Assembly (NCBI GenBank): GCA_958496175.1
Contig: OY292280.1
Span: 5,084,001-5,148,000, forward strand
Reading direction: 5' to 3'
DNA: 64,000 bases
Source of the DNA: Sisyra terminalis
Lineage: Eukaryota > Arthropoda > Insecta > Neuroptera > Sisyridae
Part shown: one piece after another, positions 40,701 through 44,300 of the stretch
Layout of the letters: each line of letters opens with the position of its first letter
Position numbering within the stretch: position 1 is the first letter of the stretch
The notes under the pieces: model-generated
Told to the model about the DNA's origin: nothing
What the model saw: only the letters and a program-made list of their open reading frames with translations
Databases searched by the model: none
Translations under genes and position numbers: made by a program

Positions 40701-43700
40701 TCTCAAAGCTGATTTTAAAGTATGTTTTAGAGAATATAGTTGGGAATTAATTATCACTATCTACTGCCAAATATACACTTAAAGTTCATACCTGCCTTAC
40801 TTAATTCCATACATTTGGTTTATGAGAAATTAAGTAAGGTCTGGAGGCCCTGGGATCTCGGTCTATAATTACGAAAGTTAGTCTGTAAATTTACTGGTTT
40901 TCCCTAGGAAATTTTCTATTGTACCACATGCGCATTTTGAAGCGAAATTTTTGTACAAGTGCATCCGGGAAGTTAAGGATGTAAAGAAAAATTCATCAAA
41001 GGATGCATATACATCCTTAAGTTCCCGGATGTATTTCCCAAGGATCTATCCATTAATTTTAAATTCTTTTTATGCAATTACGTTGAGGATGATTCAGTCT
41101 TAAATATTATGGTCAATTTGAACAAAAACAATCATCCTTTATACCCTTTTAGTGCACGTGAAAATTATCCTTTTTGAACTTTTGAATTGATATTGTAGCT
41201 GTCCTATTGCATACAGGACTAAATTTTTTTCGCCTTACTACTAGCGAAAGGGCACTGTTTGATAATCCATTGATACATTATGTCCTTATAAGGAAAAGTC
41301 GCCCTTCGAAAACGATGATTTTTCGGACAAAGGGTCTAGCAGGATCCACATGGCGAGTTGGCCCCCAAATAGGAACCTATATTGAAAATTATGTTAAAAT
41401 ATCGGCTTGATATACAAACACATTTTATATACTTTTCGCAACCAAATTCCTCTTTGATTTGGAGATATGGGCAAAAATGTCCCCCCGCATGGCCATTTTT
41501 CAAAGTTATATATCTCAAAAACTAATTATGCTGGAGAAGTGAAACTAACGCGAGACTTTAGATTATTTTACAGAGTATATCATATATTTTTTTGAAATTT
41601 TTAGGAAAAAAATTATACAAAAAAAATCCAAAAAACAAATGAATGATTTTTTTTTGTGTTCTCTGAAAATGACAATCACGAAAAAAATATATTTTATGCT
41701 TCTACATGAGCACTATAACTCATAAAAATTGCGTGAAAAAATAGTGGGTGCAACACTTTGAAAAAAAAAAATGAAATGTGATTTACGCCTCATAGTATAC
41801 CTCAAATGAAAAAACAAATGAAATAATTTTTTATTGTAATAAATTATATCAGTGCCGATAATTTTTTTTTATTCTTATTTTAATAAAAATTGAACACTAG
41901 TTGCTTTTTTTTTCTTTTGGGATCAATTATTTTGATCTTGAAAGTAATCATCTTAAGAGTTAATATAGAAAAACAAAAAAAACTATTAAAATATTTTTTT
42001 TTATGTTTCCTTAGACTTACAATTATGAAAAAAATATATGTTTTACTCCTTTATATGACCTATGTTTAATTGAAGTTTTGCGAAAAAAAAGTTGGTGAAA
42101 CACTTCGAAAAAAAATAAAACCGAGGTATACTATGAGGCGTAAATCAAATTTCATTTTTTTTTCAAGGTGTTTTACCATTTATTTTATCACGCAGTTTTT
42201 ATGAGTTATAGTGCTCATGTAGAAGCATAAAATATATTTTTTTCGTGATTGTCATTTTCAGAGAACACATTAAAAAAAATCATTCATTTGTTTTTTGGAT
42301 TTTTTTTGTATAATTTTTTTCCTAAAAATTTCAAAAAAATATATGATATACTCTGTAAAATAATCTAAAGTCTCGCGTTGGTTTCACGAATCTAGCTTAA
42401 TTAGTTTTTGAGATATATAACTTTGAAAAATAGCCATGCGGGGGGACATTTTTGCCCATATCTCCAAATCAAAGAGAAATTTGATCGTGAAAAGTATATA
42501 AAATTTTTATATTAAGCCGATATTTTAACATAAATTTCGACATAGGTTCCTATTTGGGGGCCAACTCGCCTTGTTGATCCTGCTAAACACTTTAATGCAT
42601 ATGTCTGTACATTAGGATGTCCGTTATTTCCCAAATTGATTTTTTTACAGCGATCGCCCCCTGAATTTTTAGTTTAAAATATAAAAAAAAATATCCAATA
42701 CAATTAAGCTCTTAATTTCTTGATTAAACCGTGCCGGAATCATGTCACTTTTACCATTTAAATAACATGGGATTATTTGACTTTTTACTTTTAATTTTTT
42801 TTCTCAGAAACAAATGAATCAAAAGATTTAAGATCAAATTACTCTGGCGTAAAATTTAACGCTCTACAAAAAAGGTTTTTTATGAATTTTCGATTAAATC
42901 ACTCCATTAAAAGTTATTCAACATTTAACTTGTGCCTAATATAAATCTTGCAATATTTTCAACTTTTTGCTCATAATTACTTTTTTTAACTATAAAATCA
43001 TTGGAAGAGAAGATAAAAATTATTATCATTAGAGCGCAAGTGATTATTTATGTTAATTTTATAGCTTGAACTGAAAATTAAACAAAAAAAAAACATTTTT
43101 TGACAATTAAAACCGGTGACATAAGATCCGCATTCGCTATAGTCATGAAATTCAATTTATCCAGGATAAATTTTCGTACTTTAATCAATATTTTGTACCT
43201 ACGAACTGAATTTCATACTAATTAATGAGACTATCGACAAAAGTTCAATTTAAATTCGAATTTTTACCATTTCACCTGACGCCATCTATGAGAAATTTCT
43301 TAGAACTTGTAGGTCAACAAATTAAATGTCGAATAAATTACAAAATACAAATTAATTCAAGTTAAATGTTGAATAACTTTCAATGGAGTGATTTAATCGA
43401 AAATTCATAAGAGACCTTTTTTGCAGAGCGTTAAATTTTACGTCAGATTAATTTAATTTTAAATTTTTTCATCCATTTGTTTCTGAGAAAAAAAATTAAA
43501 AGTAAAAAGTCAAATAATGCCATGTTGTTTAAAGGGTAAAAGTAACATGATTCCGGTATGGTTTAATCAAGAAATTAAGAGCTTAATTGTATTGGATAAT
43601 TTTTTTTGTATCTGAAACTAAAAATTCAGGGGGCGATCGCTGTAAAAAAATCAATTTGGGAAATAACGGACACCCTACTGTACATCCTTAACTTCCCGGA

Positions 43701-44056
43701 TGTATTTCCCAAGGATCTAGCCATTAATTTTAGTCTATAAATTATAGACTAGCACTAGTGCTAGTTTGAAGACCCAAAATTGAGTGTAGCGTAAATTGTT
43801 TTTTATTGTCCAGGTATCAATGTTTTACTTGGATAGTGAACCCTCCGGTTTGGCACTAGTCAGCCGAAGTTGATAAGTGTATTTATTTATAGATCAAGGA
43901 ACCAGTGCAGAAAGTGGCACCCGATCAACCCTTACAATAACCACCGCGTCTTCCAGTGATAAAAATAGTCAAACTGCAGTGAAGAAAAAGCGAAGCAATC
44001 CTAACATCAATACCGACAAAAAAAGTACTGTTGATAATTCCAAATCAAAAAAATAA
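1070..44056 (+). CDS. larp: La-related protein 1 (Larp/LARP1), whole split gene
   Basis: LARP1 is a cytoplasmic RNA-binding protein that controls stability and translation of mRNAs, notably 5'TOP messages downstream of TOR. The exon chain is 1070-1766, 11210-11277, 14689-14745, 18482-18863, 24970-25056, 25137-25154, 25272-25423, 25485-25600, 29602-30691, 30749-30901, 30956-31161, 31216-31759 and 31821-31996, then either 32242-32350 (about 1,284 aa) or 37481-37537, 38186-38337 and 43893-44056 (about 1,372 aa; 1,353 without the 57-nt cassette). Phases match at every junction. The La motif lies near residues 515-605 and the DM15 repeats near 1023-1185, both closely matching the LARP1 family. Introns 9-12 are only 54-61 nt; the others reach about 9 kb and hold transposons. 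Splice sites are read by eye without transcripts. The least certain points are the exon 1 donor, the 18-nt exon 6 and the distal exons. Confidence 0.92.
1767..2515. other. Start of larp intron 1, no gene seen
   Basis: AT-rich intron. A short stretch near 2380-2450 resembles 34966-35040 in a later intron, so it is probably an old repeat. Nothing coding is visible. Confidence 0.5.
2785..2845 (+). repeat. tRNA-derived SINE head, copy 1
   Basis: An A box (TGGCCGAGTGG, 2792-2802) and a B box (GGTTCGATCC, ending near 2829) are spaced about 17 nt apart, as in internal RNA polymerase III promoters. The A box resembles class II (Ser/Leu) tRNAs. There is no full cloverleaf, so this is a SINE-type head, not a tRNA gene. 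Confidence 0.6.
3138..3358. mobile_element. pogo/Tigger-like MITE, copy 1 (221 bp)
   Basis: Starts CAGTATAATCTCACTAATCC and ends with the inverted form ...TTAGTGAGATTACACTG, flanked by TA on both sides. The interior has no transposase. TA duplication plus CAGT...ACTG ends suits the pogo/Tigger branch of Tc1/mariner. Confidence 0.85.
3539..3756. mobile_element. pogo/Tigger-like MITE, copy 2
   Basis: Same family in the opposite orientation to copy 1. The first terminal base is changed (TAGTGTAATC instead of CAGTGTAATC). It is followed by TA and has no coding capacity. Confidence 0.82.
3757..6235. other. larp intron 1, unclassified AT-rich repeats
   Basis: No exon is recognised. A segment near 4850-4925 (GAGAAAAACGCGTTTAAAGT) recurs near 17987 inside a TTAA-bounded element, so part of this stretch is probably an old relative of that element. 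Poly(A)/poly(T) runs are common. Confidence 0.4.
6236..6434 (+). repeat. Partial repeat unit preceding copy 2
   Basis: Closely matches 2930-3130 and 6850-7050, the part of the repeat unit just before the MITE. It is joined directly to the start of the full unit at about 6435, so the locus reads as a partial head-to-tail tandem of a roughly 615-bp module. Confidence 0.75.
6435..7306 (+). repeat. Dispersed ~870-bp repeat unit, copy 2
   Basis: Nearly base-for-base the same as 2516-3385, including a SINE head (A box 6712-6722, B box ending near 6749) and a pogo-like MITE at its right side. It encodes nothing recognisable; the same 70-codon minus-strand frame in both copies simply reflects their identity. 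Confidence 0.85.
7060..7280. mobile_element. pogo/Tigger-like MITE, copy 3 (221 bp)
   Basis: Same length and ends as copy 1, flanked by TA, and part of the duplicated unit rather than an independent insertion. Confidence 0.85.
7521..7857. mobile_element. MITE with TGTAACGACTGCTTCTAAAG ends, copy 1
   Basis: Terminal inverted repeats begin TGTAACGACTGCTTCTAAAG and end ...AAGCAGTCGTTACA. The interior is GC-richer at the left, with GTGCGCGAAAGTA repeated, and AT-rich at the right. A second copy lies inverted at about 19790-20127. No transposase, and the superfamily is not assigned. Confidence 0.7.
7880..8080. repeat. GC-rich hairpin next to the TGTAACGAC MITE
   Basis: Imperfect palindrome: GGGACTGATCATACACAA at the left is matched by TTGTGTATGATCAGTCCC at the right, around a short GC-rich loop near 7960-8000. 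One arm recurs beside the other MITE copy (19679-19790), so MITE and hairpin belong to one larger element. Confidence 0.65.
8154..8382. mobile_element. pogo/Tigger-like MITE, copy 4
   Basis: CAGTATAATCTCACTAATCC start, inverted ...GAGATTACACTG end, TA on both sides. More diverged inside than copies 1 and 3. Confidence 0.83.
8569..8829. repeat. Inverted repeat with ~75-bp arms
   Basis: The left arm begins GAAGACAATTCAGGTT and the right arm ends AACCTGAATTGTCTTC. The arms match through the poly(T)/poly(A) and TTTAATATTTTTTAATATTC stretches, and the loop is about 110 bp. Confidence 0.7.
8893..9137. mobile_element. Palindromic CAACGTTGC MITE, degenerate copy
   Basis: Both internal marks of the 225-bp MITE family (TCTGGCAACGTTG and CAACGTTGCCA in inverted order) are present with AT-rich DNA between, but the ends have drifted. 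Confidence 0.6.
9138..10800. other. larp intron 1, no gene seen
   Basis: AT-rich, with short palindromes (for instance around 9700-9740) and several frames under 75 codons that match nothing known. I see no exon. Confidence 0.4.
10820..10965 (+). mobile_element. Penelope-like element end with hammerhead-like motif
   Basis: CTGAGGA (10829-10835), a short pairable TGGC/GCC stem, then GAAACGTC (10854-10861) reproduce the conserved core order of a type I hammerhead with a palindromic stem III. CGC before and GCG after can pair as stem I. Such motifs are known from the terminal repeats of Penelope-like retroelements. The following TTATTATTTGATCCTAGTCC segment recurs at 44886-45005. Only the end of the element is present; I see no reverse transcriptase. 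Confidence 0.5.
11210..11277 (+). CDS. larp: larp exon 2
   Basis: Acceptor TTTCTGGCAG|C, donor AAA|gtaagt, 68 nt, phase 1 in and phase 0 out. It reads [18 protein letters not shown] then KYNKK, a basic Pro-rich linker. It joins exon 1 in frame from either candidate donor. Confidence 0.82.
11957..12161. mobile_element. pogo/Tigger-like MITE, copy 5
   Basis: Starts CAGTAAAATCTCACTAATCC and ends ...GAGATTATACTG. It is nested in the foldback element and about 20 bp shorter than the family norm. It is preceded by TA; the base after the right end gives TG, so one side of the duplication has mutated. Confidence 0.8.
12308..12532. mobile_element. Palindromic CAACGTTGC MITE with 8-bp TSD, copy at 12.3 kb
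   Basis: Begins GGCTCAAGTCCATTTTAGCA and ends with the inverted form ...GGACTTGAACC. An identical 8-bp direct repeat AAATTTTC flanks it (12300-12307 and 12533-12540), which fits the hAT superfamily. It is almost one long palindrome and has no ORF. Confidence 0.82.
13015..13560. mobile_element. Palindromic element, copy at 13 kb
   Basis: Two arms of about 250 bp meet around a short centre near 13290. The left arm reads ATTGAGGTCAATCCG in reverse, the right arm reads the same motif forward, and both carry the GATTGCCAAGCAATC/GATTGCTTGGCAATC segment. Copies lie at 20917-21115 (half) and 21118-21750, with a decayed arm at 49570-49745. Confidence 0.75.
13561..14688. other. larp intron 2, no gene seen
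   Basis: AT-rich intron leading to exon 3. No further exon or clear repeat is recognised. Confidence 0.4.
14689..14745 (+). CDS. larp: larp exon 3
   Basis: 57 nt, phase 0 at both ends, acceptor TTTTGCAG|G, donor GCA|gtaagt. It encodes [19 protein letters not shown], which matches the conserved 'DIGDWPTL' motif of LARP1 proteins N-terminal to the La module. Confidence 0.9.
14990..15533 (-). mobile_element. Non-LTR retrotransposon (LINE) C-terminal remnant
   Basis: The minus-strand frame 15533-15177 reads ...[14 protein letters not shown]..., [11 protein letters not shown] and a basic [17 protein letters not shown] block. This pattern resembles the region after the reverse transcriptase in many insect non-LTR elements (R..EVL..V...R.....R....W..H...G). 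A diverged piece at about 14990-15100 repeats part of the same DNA (GTGGTTTAATACTTCCTTT), so a short segment was duplicated. It is truncated and inactive, and the assignment rests on pattern alone. Confidence 0.5.
15534..16026. other. larp intron 3, possible continuation of LINE DNA
   Basis: A 75-codon minus-strand frame at 15702-15929 (with [14 protein letters not shown]) is open but not recognised. It may be further transposon-derived coding DNA. Confidence 0.3.
16035..16528. mobile_element. hAT-like MITE, CAGGGCTGTGGAGTCG family, copy 1 (494 bp)
   Basis: Terminal repeats CAGGGCTGTGGAGTCG... and ...CGACTCCAACTCCACAGCCCTG are flanked by a perfect 8-bp duplication GTTTAAAG (16027-16034 and 16529-16536), diagnostic of hAT. 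The subterminal region at about 16085-16215 is a tandem of CCACGACTCCAA-type 12-mers. No transposase. Confidence 0.9.
16679..17258 (+). repeat. ~192-bp tandem repeat, three copies
   Basis: Units begin at about 16681 (GGGACCCGTAGTTTAGCC), 16875 (GGGACCCGTCATTTAGTC) and 17066 (GGATCCGTCACTTAGCC), each ending near TTTATTTCGATTAT. They differ by scattered substitutions. No coding potential. Confidence 0.85.
17451..18188. mobile_element. TTAA-bounded element, GGGGGGAAGCTGGTC ends
   Basis: TTAA (17451-17454) is followed by GGGGGGAAGCTGGTCTAGA, and the inverted TCTAGACCAGCTTCCCCCC precedes TTAA (18185-18188). TTAA target duplication suggests piggyBac-type mobilisation, although the ends start with G instead of the usual C-rich sequence. 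No transposase. Confidence 0.7.
18189..18481. other. End of larp intron 3
   Basis: AT-rich. A segment at about 18330-18385 (GGGGGCCTCTCCTGCGAGTT) recurs inverted at 40600-40680, so it is a dispersed repeat, possibly a retroelement tail. The acceptor for exon 4 closes the stretch. Confidence 0.4.
18482..18863 (+). CDS. larp: larp exon 4, Ser/Asn-rich linker
   Basis: 382 nt, acceptor TTGTTTTCAG|C, donor AGAG|gtacta, phase 0 in and phase 1 out. It encodes about 127 residues rich in Ser, Asn, Lys and Gln (e.g. [17 protein letters not shown]), ending DRRKR just before the conserved KYKWVPL of the next exon. This is an expected disordered linker between the N-terminal motifs and the La module. The donor is weaker than its neighbours. 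Confidence 0.85.
19679..20127. mobile_element. TGTAACGAC MITE with hairpin arm, copy 2
   Basis: This is an inverted copy of 7521-8080: the hairpin arm at 19679-19790, then the MITE at about 19790-20127 ending GTCGTTACA. The left terminal TG has been lost (TCTAACGACTGC). It retains the GCGCACG-rich block on its right side. Confidence 0.7.
20257..20481. mobile_element. Palindromic CAACGTTGC MITE with 8-bp TSD, copy at 20.3 kb
   Basis: Starts GGTTCAAGTCC and ends GGACTTGAGCC, flanked by the perfect repeat GAAAATTT (20249-20256 and 20482-20489). That duplication is the reverse complement of the one at 12.3 kb because both copies sit at the same position inside copies of the host foldback element. 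Confidence 0.82.
20917..21750. mobile_element. Palindromic element cluster (half copy plus full copy)
   Basis: 20917-21115 is a single arm of the 13-kb palindromic element. 21118-21750 is a full palindrome with centre near 21470. The left arm of the full copy contains a short tandem of ATAATATACAAATTTAAT-like units at about 21170-21265. Confidence 0.7.
21751..22985. other. larp intron 4, mostly unclassified
   Basis: A possible small element lies at about 22020-22293, with imperfect inverted ends AGTACACACTAGTAGAC / GTCTCCTAGTGTATAGT. Part of it (22160-22250) resembles 34850-34930. No exon. Confidence 0.4.
23485..23705. mobile_element. pogo/Tigger-like MITE, copy 6
   Basis: CAGTGTAATTTCACTAATCC start, ...GAGATTACACTG end, TA on both sides, nested inside the hAT-like element. 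Confidence 0.87.
23771..23989. mobile_element. pogo/Tigger-like MITE, copy 7
   Basis: Inverted relative to copy 6. Both have the same flanks (AACTAGTAAATAAATA on the left, CATACCTTCGTAATAAATTT on the right), so the insertion site itself has been duplicated. Confidence 0.87.
24247..24593 (+). repeat. ~119-bp tandem repeat, three copies
   Basis: Units start GCTAAAAGT at 24247, 24367 and 24485, each carrying CCGCGCCATCTGCATTTGAC and GGGAACCAAGTCTG. They form the right subterminal part of the hAT-like element; the related element at 26-27 kb has one unit. Confidence 0.88.
24602..24969. other. End of larp intron 4
   Basis: No repeat is recognised. A T-rich tract (TTTTTTTTAAATGTACAG) forms the acceptor of exon 5. 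Confidence 0.5.
24970..25056 (+). CDS. larp: larp exon 5, KWVPL motif
   Basis: 87 nt, phase 1 in and out, acceptor ATGTACAG|C, donor GACG|gtaagt. It encodes [17 protein letters not shown] and then [11 protein letters not shown]; 'KWVPL' is a hallmark of LARP1 just before the basic RG/RS-like region. Confidence 0.92.
25137..25154 (+). CDS. larp: larp exon 6, 18-nt microexon
   Basis: The sequence between AACAAG| and |gtaaga is 18 nt, phase 1 in and out, giving GSRGFN, which suits the basic Gly/Arg segment here. It shares its acceptor-side start (GTTC) with exon 7, and skipping it keeps the frame. Supported only by splice-site fit. Confidence 0.5.
25272..25423 (+). CDS. larp: larp exon 7
   Basis: 152 nt, phase 1 in and phase 0 out, acceptor TGTTTTAG|G, donor ACG|gttcgt. 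It encodes a basic, Asn/Arg/Gly-rich segment ([31 protein letters not shown]) typical of the linker ahead of the LARP1 La module. Confidence 0.85.
25485..25600 (+). CDS. larp: larp exon 8, start of La motif
   Basis: 116 nt, phase 0 in and phase 2 out, donor AAT|gtaaga. It ends [13 protein letters not shown], matching the LARP1 'LKEYIRRQIEYYFS' start of the La motif. The Tyr-rich stretch before it ([12 protein letters not shown]) also fits the family. Confidence 0.93.
25601..26108. other. Start of larp intron 8
   Basis: AT-rich. The segment at about 25640-26010 (AAATTCGTATTTTTTGAA and neighbours) recurs inverted at about 29100-29400, so the two form widely spaced inverted repeats at either end of this intron. 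No exon. Confidence 0.5.
26117..27116. mobile_element. hAT-like element, MITE-free relative (1.0 kb)
   Basis: Ends CAGGGGAGGCTAACTC and ...GAGTTAGACCCCCCTG are inverted. It is flanked by AATTAAAG (26109-26116) and AATTAAGG (27117-27124), an 8-bp duplication with one change. It parallels 22994-24593 without the nested MITEs; the matching site reads CTACTAAATACATACC. Confidence 0.87.
27342..27630. mobile_element. Possible Helitron-type fragment
   Basis: Begins near TATAAAGAGGAAAGATTTGA and ends GAAGTCGCGGGGATCAGCTAT, which resembles the GC-hairpin plus CTRR 3' ends of insect Helitrons. A rearranged relative lies at 61540-61940. No Rep/helicase ORF is present and the boundaries are approximate. 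Confidence 0.4.
27690..28180 (+). repeat. Inverted copy of DNA from the laminin gene intron
   Basis: About 490 bp matches 63110-63560 in reverse orientation. It includes a 20-codon coding-like stretch ([18 protein letters not shown]) and flanking AT-rich DNA. Either a segment of the laminin gene was copied here or both hold the same unclassified repeat. Confidence 0.65.
28181..29100. other. larp intron 8, possible second Helitron-like end
   Basis: A stretch from about 28661 (AAATATATAAAATTGTTATA) to 29093 (CGTCTGCCGGGTTCAGATAG) has the look of a short non-autonomous Helitron, but neither boundary is firm. The rest is unclassified AT-rich DNA. Confidence 0.35.
29602..30691 (+). CDS. larp: larp exon 9, La motif and central region
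   Basis: 1,090 nt, phase 2 in and 0 out, acceptor TTTTTTGCAG|T, donor TAT|gtaaga. It continues the La motif: [38 protein letters not shown], and [10 protein letters not shown] at the end of the fold, including the FF..R.KM and IASFHR residues that characterise LARP1. The rest (about 285 residues) is low complexity: Pro-rich ([11 protein letters not shown]), Ser/Thr-rich, then acidic ([36 protein letters not shown]). The open frame extends upstream to 29558, but the La homology and splice site fix the exon start at 29602. Confidence 0.95.
30749..30901 (+). CDS. larp: larp exon 10
   Basis: 153 nt, phase 0 both ends, acceptor GTTTTCCAG|G, donor TCA|gttagt. It encodes 51 residues including [19 protein letters not shown] and a run of six prolines. 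The flanking introns are 57 and 54 nt. Confidence 0.9.
30956..31161 (+). CDS. larp: larp exon 11, upstream of DM15
   Basis: 206 nt, phase 0 in and phase 2 out. It encodes [35 protein letters not shown] and [14 protein letters not shown], matching the conserved 'HVGW(I/V)MD...DHR.RT.S' segment before the DM15 repeats. The following intron is 54 nt with no in-frame stop, so retention would insert 18 codons without breaking the frame. Confidence 0.93.
31216..31759 (+). CDS. larp: larp exon 12, DM15 cap-binding region
   Basis: 544 nt, phase 2 in and 0 out. It contains all three DM15 helical hairpins: [60 protein letters not shown] and [13 protein letters not shown]. In LARP1 this domain binds the m7G cap and first base of 5'TOP mRNAs; the aromatic residues known to sandwich the cap (the Tyr of YRYG and of QLYGLEKF) are conserved here. 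It is the most conserved part of the gene. Confidence 0.97.
31821..31996 (+). CDS. larp: larp exon 13
   Basis: 176 nt, phase 0 in and phase 2 out, acceptor TTTTTCTAG|C, donor ATAG|gtaacc. It encodes an Arg/Ser/Asn-rich tail ([40 protein letters not shown]). This is the branch point: its phase-2 end fits both the proximal terminal exon and the distal exons. Confidence 0.87.
32242..32350 (+). CDS. larp: larp exon 14a, proximal alternative terminal exon
   Basis: Acceptor GGCAAAACAG|A joined to exon 13 gives Arg at the junction, then [35 protein letters not shown] and TAA. The basic, Asn-rich composition continues that of exon 13. It would give the shorter isoform. The acceptor's pyrimidine tract is weak. 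Confidence 0.65.
32351..32956 (+). other. larp: Likely 3' UTR of short larp isoform
   Basis: AT-rich, without a recognised repeat until 32957. A canonical AATAAA is at 32865-32870, the nearest clear polyadenylation signal after the stop at 32350. Confidence 0.45.
32865..32870 (+). promoter_or_regulatory. larp: Candidate polyadenylation signal, proximal
   Basis: AATAAA about 515 nt downstream of the proximal stop codon. Confidence 0.35.
32957..33535. mobile_element. hAT-like MITE, CAGGGCTGTGGAGTCG family, enlarged copy 2
   Basis: The left end CAGGGCTGTGGAGTCG and right end AGCTCCACAGCTCTG are flanked by perfect ATTGGTAC duplications (32949-32956 and 33536-33543). A usual-looking right end (CTCCATAGCCCTAG) occurs inside, at about 33380, followed by about 150 bp that in copy 1 lies outside the element (16529-16665). 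Confidence 0.87.
33559..34280. mobile_element. TTAA-bounded element, GGGTGGATCACCGTCAG ends, copy 1
   Basis: TTAA then GGGTGGATCACCGTCAGAA at the left; TTCTGACGGTGATCCACCC then TTAA at the right (34277-34280). It encloses a 125-codon frame (33886-34263) that is Phe/Ser/Lys-rich and not recognised. The target type suggests piggyBac-like mobilisation. Confidence 0.72.
34405..34601. mobile_element. Truncated MITE joined to truncated TTAA element
   Basis: 34405-34460 is the left end of the palindromic CAACGTTGC MITE (CACAATCTGGCAACG), cut off and followed directly by the right third of the 33559-34280 element (CATATCGGGGCAAATAA to CTGACGGTGATCCACCC, TTAA). It looks like a deletion or template-switch junction near 34459. 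Confidence 0.7.
34602..35322. other. Distal larp intron, no gene seen
   Basis: AT-rich with dispersed similarity to 22160-22250 and 2380-2450. No exon. Confidence 0.4.
35323..35645. mobile_element. Possible short TTAA-bounded element
   Basis: TTAA then GGTGGTTCGATGG at 35323 and ...GGGAGAACCCCCTTAA at 35630-35645. The ends are only weakly inverted (GGTGGTTC / GAACCCCC). Confidence 0.35.
35680..35903. mobile_element. pogo/Tigger-like MITE, copy 8
   Basis: The left end lacks the first C (AAGTATAATCTCACTAATCC); the right end is GAGATAACACTG followed by TA. Same internal sequence as the other copies. Confidence 0.8.
36490..37145. mobile_element. Element with GGTGTGAT..GCGTTAGCATCGCACC ends, copy 1
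   Basis: Diverged inverted ends: GGTGTGATTTAATGCTGATT at the left and GTCAAGCGTTAGCATCGCACC (within 37120-37141) at the right, with GACGCTGATTTTCA-type subterminal motifs. A pogo-like MITE is nested at 36603. A related element lies at 47925-48275. Family not assigned. Confidence 0.5.
36603..36835. mobile_element. pogo/Tigger-like MITE, copy 9
   Basis: CAGTGTAATCTCACTAATCC start and GAGATTATACTG end, TA on both sides. It shares the internal segment TGTATGCACAGGTATAGAGG with copy 8, so these two form a subgroup. Confidence 0.85.
37481..37537 (+). CDS. larp: larp 57-nt cassette exon (distal path)
   Basis: The sequence between GGGTTAAG| and CATCG|gtaagt is 57 nt, open only in the frame set by exon 13 (phase 2 in, phase 2 out). 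It encodes [19 protein letters not shown], basic and Asn/Ser-rich like exon 13. The donor is strong and the acceptor's pyrimidine tract poor. Its length is a multiple of three, so inclusion is optional for the frame. Confidence 0.55.
38186..38337 (+). CDS. larp: larp distal exon, Ser/Gly/Tyr-rich
   Basis: Acceptor CTGGTGTTTAG|A, donor TTCTG|gtaagt, 152 nt, phase 2 in and phase 1 out. It reads [18 protein letters not shown] then [20 protein letters not shown]. The phase matches exon 13 (or the cassette) and the following exon at 43893, and GC content is above its surroundings. I see no start codon or other gene it could belong to, so a distal larp exon is the simplest reading. Confidence 0.65.
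38338..38667. other. larp distal intron, start
   Basis: AT-rich, no exon. A short segment at 38520-38660 (CACGTGACCTATCC) leads into the foldback element. Confidence 0.4.
38668..39940. mobile_element. Foldback element at 38.7-39.9 kb
   Basis: Arms of about 400 bp (38668-39075 and 39535-39940) are inverted copies; for example AGATCCTCCACATCGCAGTT at the left is matched by AACTGCGATGCGGAGGATCT at the right. The centre of about 450 bp is unique AT-rich DNA. It lies inside a larp intron and has no transposase. Confidence 0.8.
39941..41009. other. larp distal intron, unclassified repeat debris
   Basis: The segment 40600-40680 (CAGAGGAACTCCCAGGAGAG) is a diverged inverted copy of 18330-18385. Repeated AAGTTAAGGATGTA/TACATCCTTAAGTTCC motifs near 40970-41030 form a small palindrome. 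No exon. Confidence 0.4.
41010..43731. mobile_element. Composite block: two foldbacks between 52-bp direct repeats
   Basis: Direct repeats at 41010-41061 and 43680-43731 (TACATCCTTAA, TTCCCGGATGTATTTCCCAA, GGATCTA) bracket two adjacent inverted-repeat elements. Element one has arms of about 470 bp (41330-41805 and 42123-42593, with TTGGCCCCCAAATAGGAACC). Element two has arms of about 340 bp (42608-42955 and 43345-43685, with CAGCGATCGCCCCCTGAA). No transposase is visible. Confidence 0.75.
43893..44056 (+). CDS. larp: larp distal terminal exon
   Basis: Acceptor TTTATTTATAG|A joined in phase 1 to the 38186 exon gives Asp, then [35 protein letters not shown] and a final KSKK followed by TAA at 44054-44056. 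The Lys-rich tail is unlike the proximal exon's ending. There is no other gene on this strand it could belong to. Confidence 0.68.
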
Positions 44057-44300
44057 TTTCCAGTATCAACGAAATCAGCTCTCCAAGTCAAAGCAGAGCC
44101 CTAATTCTTTTCAAAAGATACAAATGTTTAAATGATACTTTCCACATTAACTGCCACTGTCGGAAAATCGACGGCAGCAAGTACTCAGATCCTCGCTATT
44201 TTCGCTTTTTTGTTTTCTTTTAATGGAATGGCATTTATACTTTTATATATTGTTTATTTTTGGAAAAAATGCCCGGTTTCAATCAGTCAATAAATTGTAT
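44057..44300 (+). other. larp: 3' UTR of long larp isoform
   Basis: Follows the distal stop and holds AATAAA at 44289-44294. The sequence is A/T-rich without repeats up to that point. Confidence 0.55.
44289..44294 (+). promoter_or_regulatory. larp: Candidate polyadenylation signal, distal
   Basis: AATAAA about 233 nt after the distal stop codon, a usual distance for an insect 3' UTR. Confidence 0.5.
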
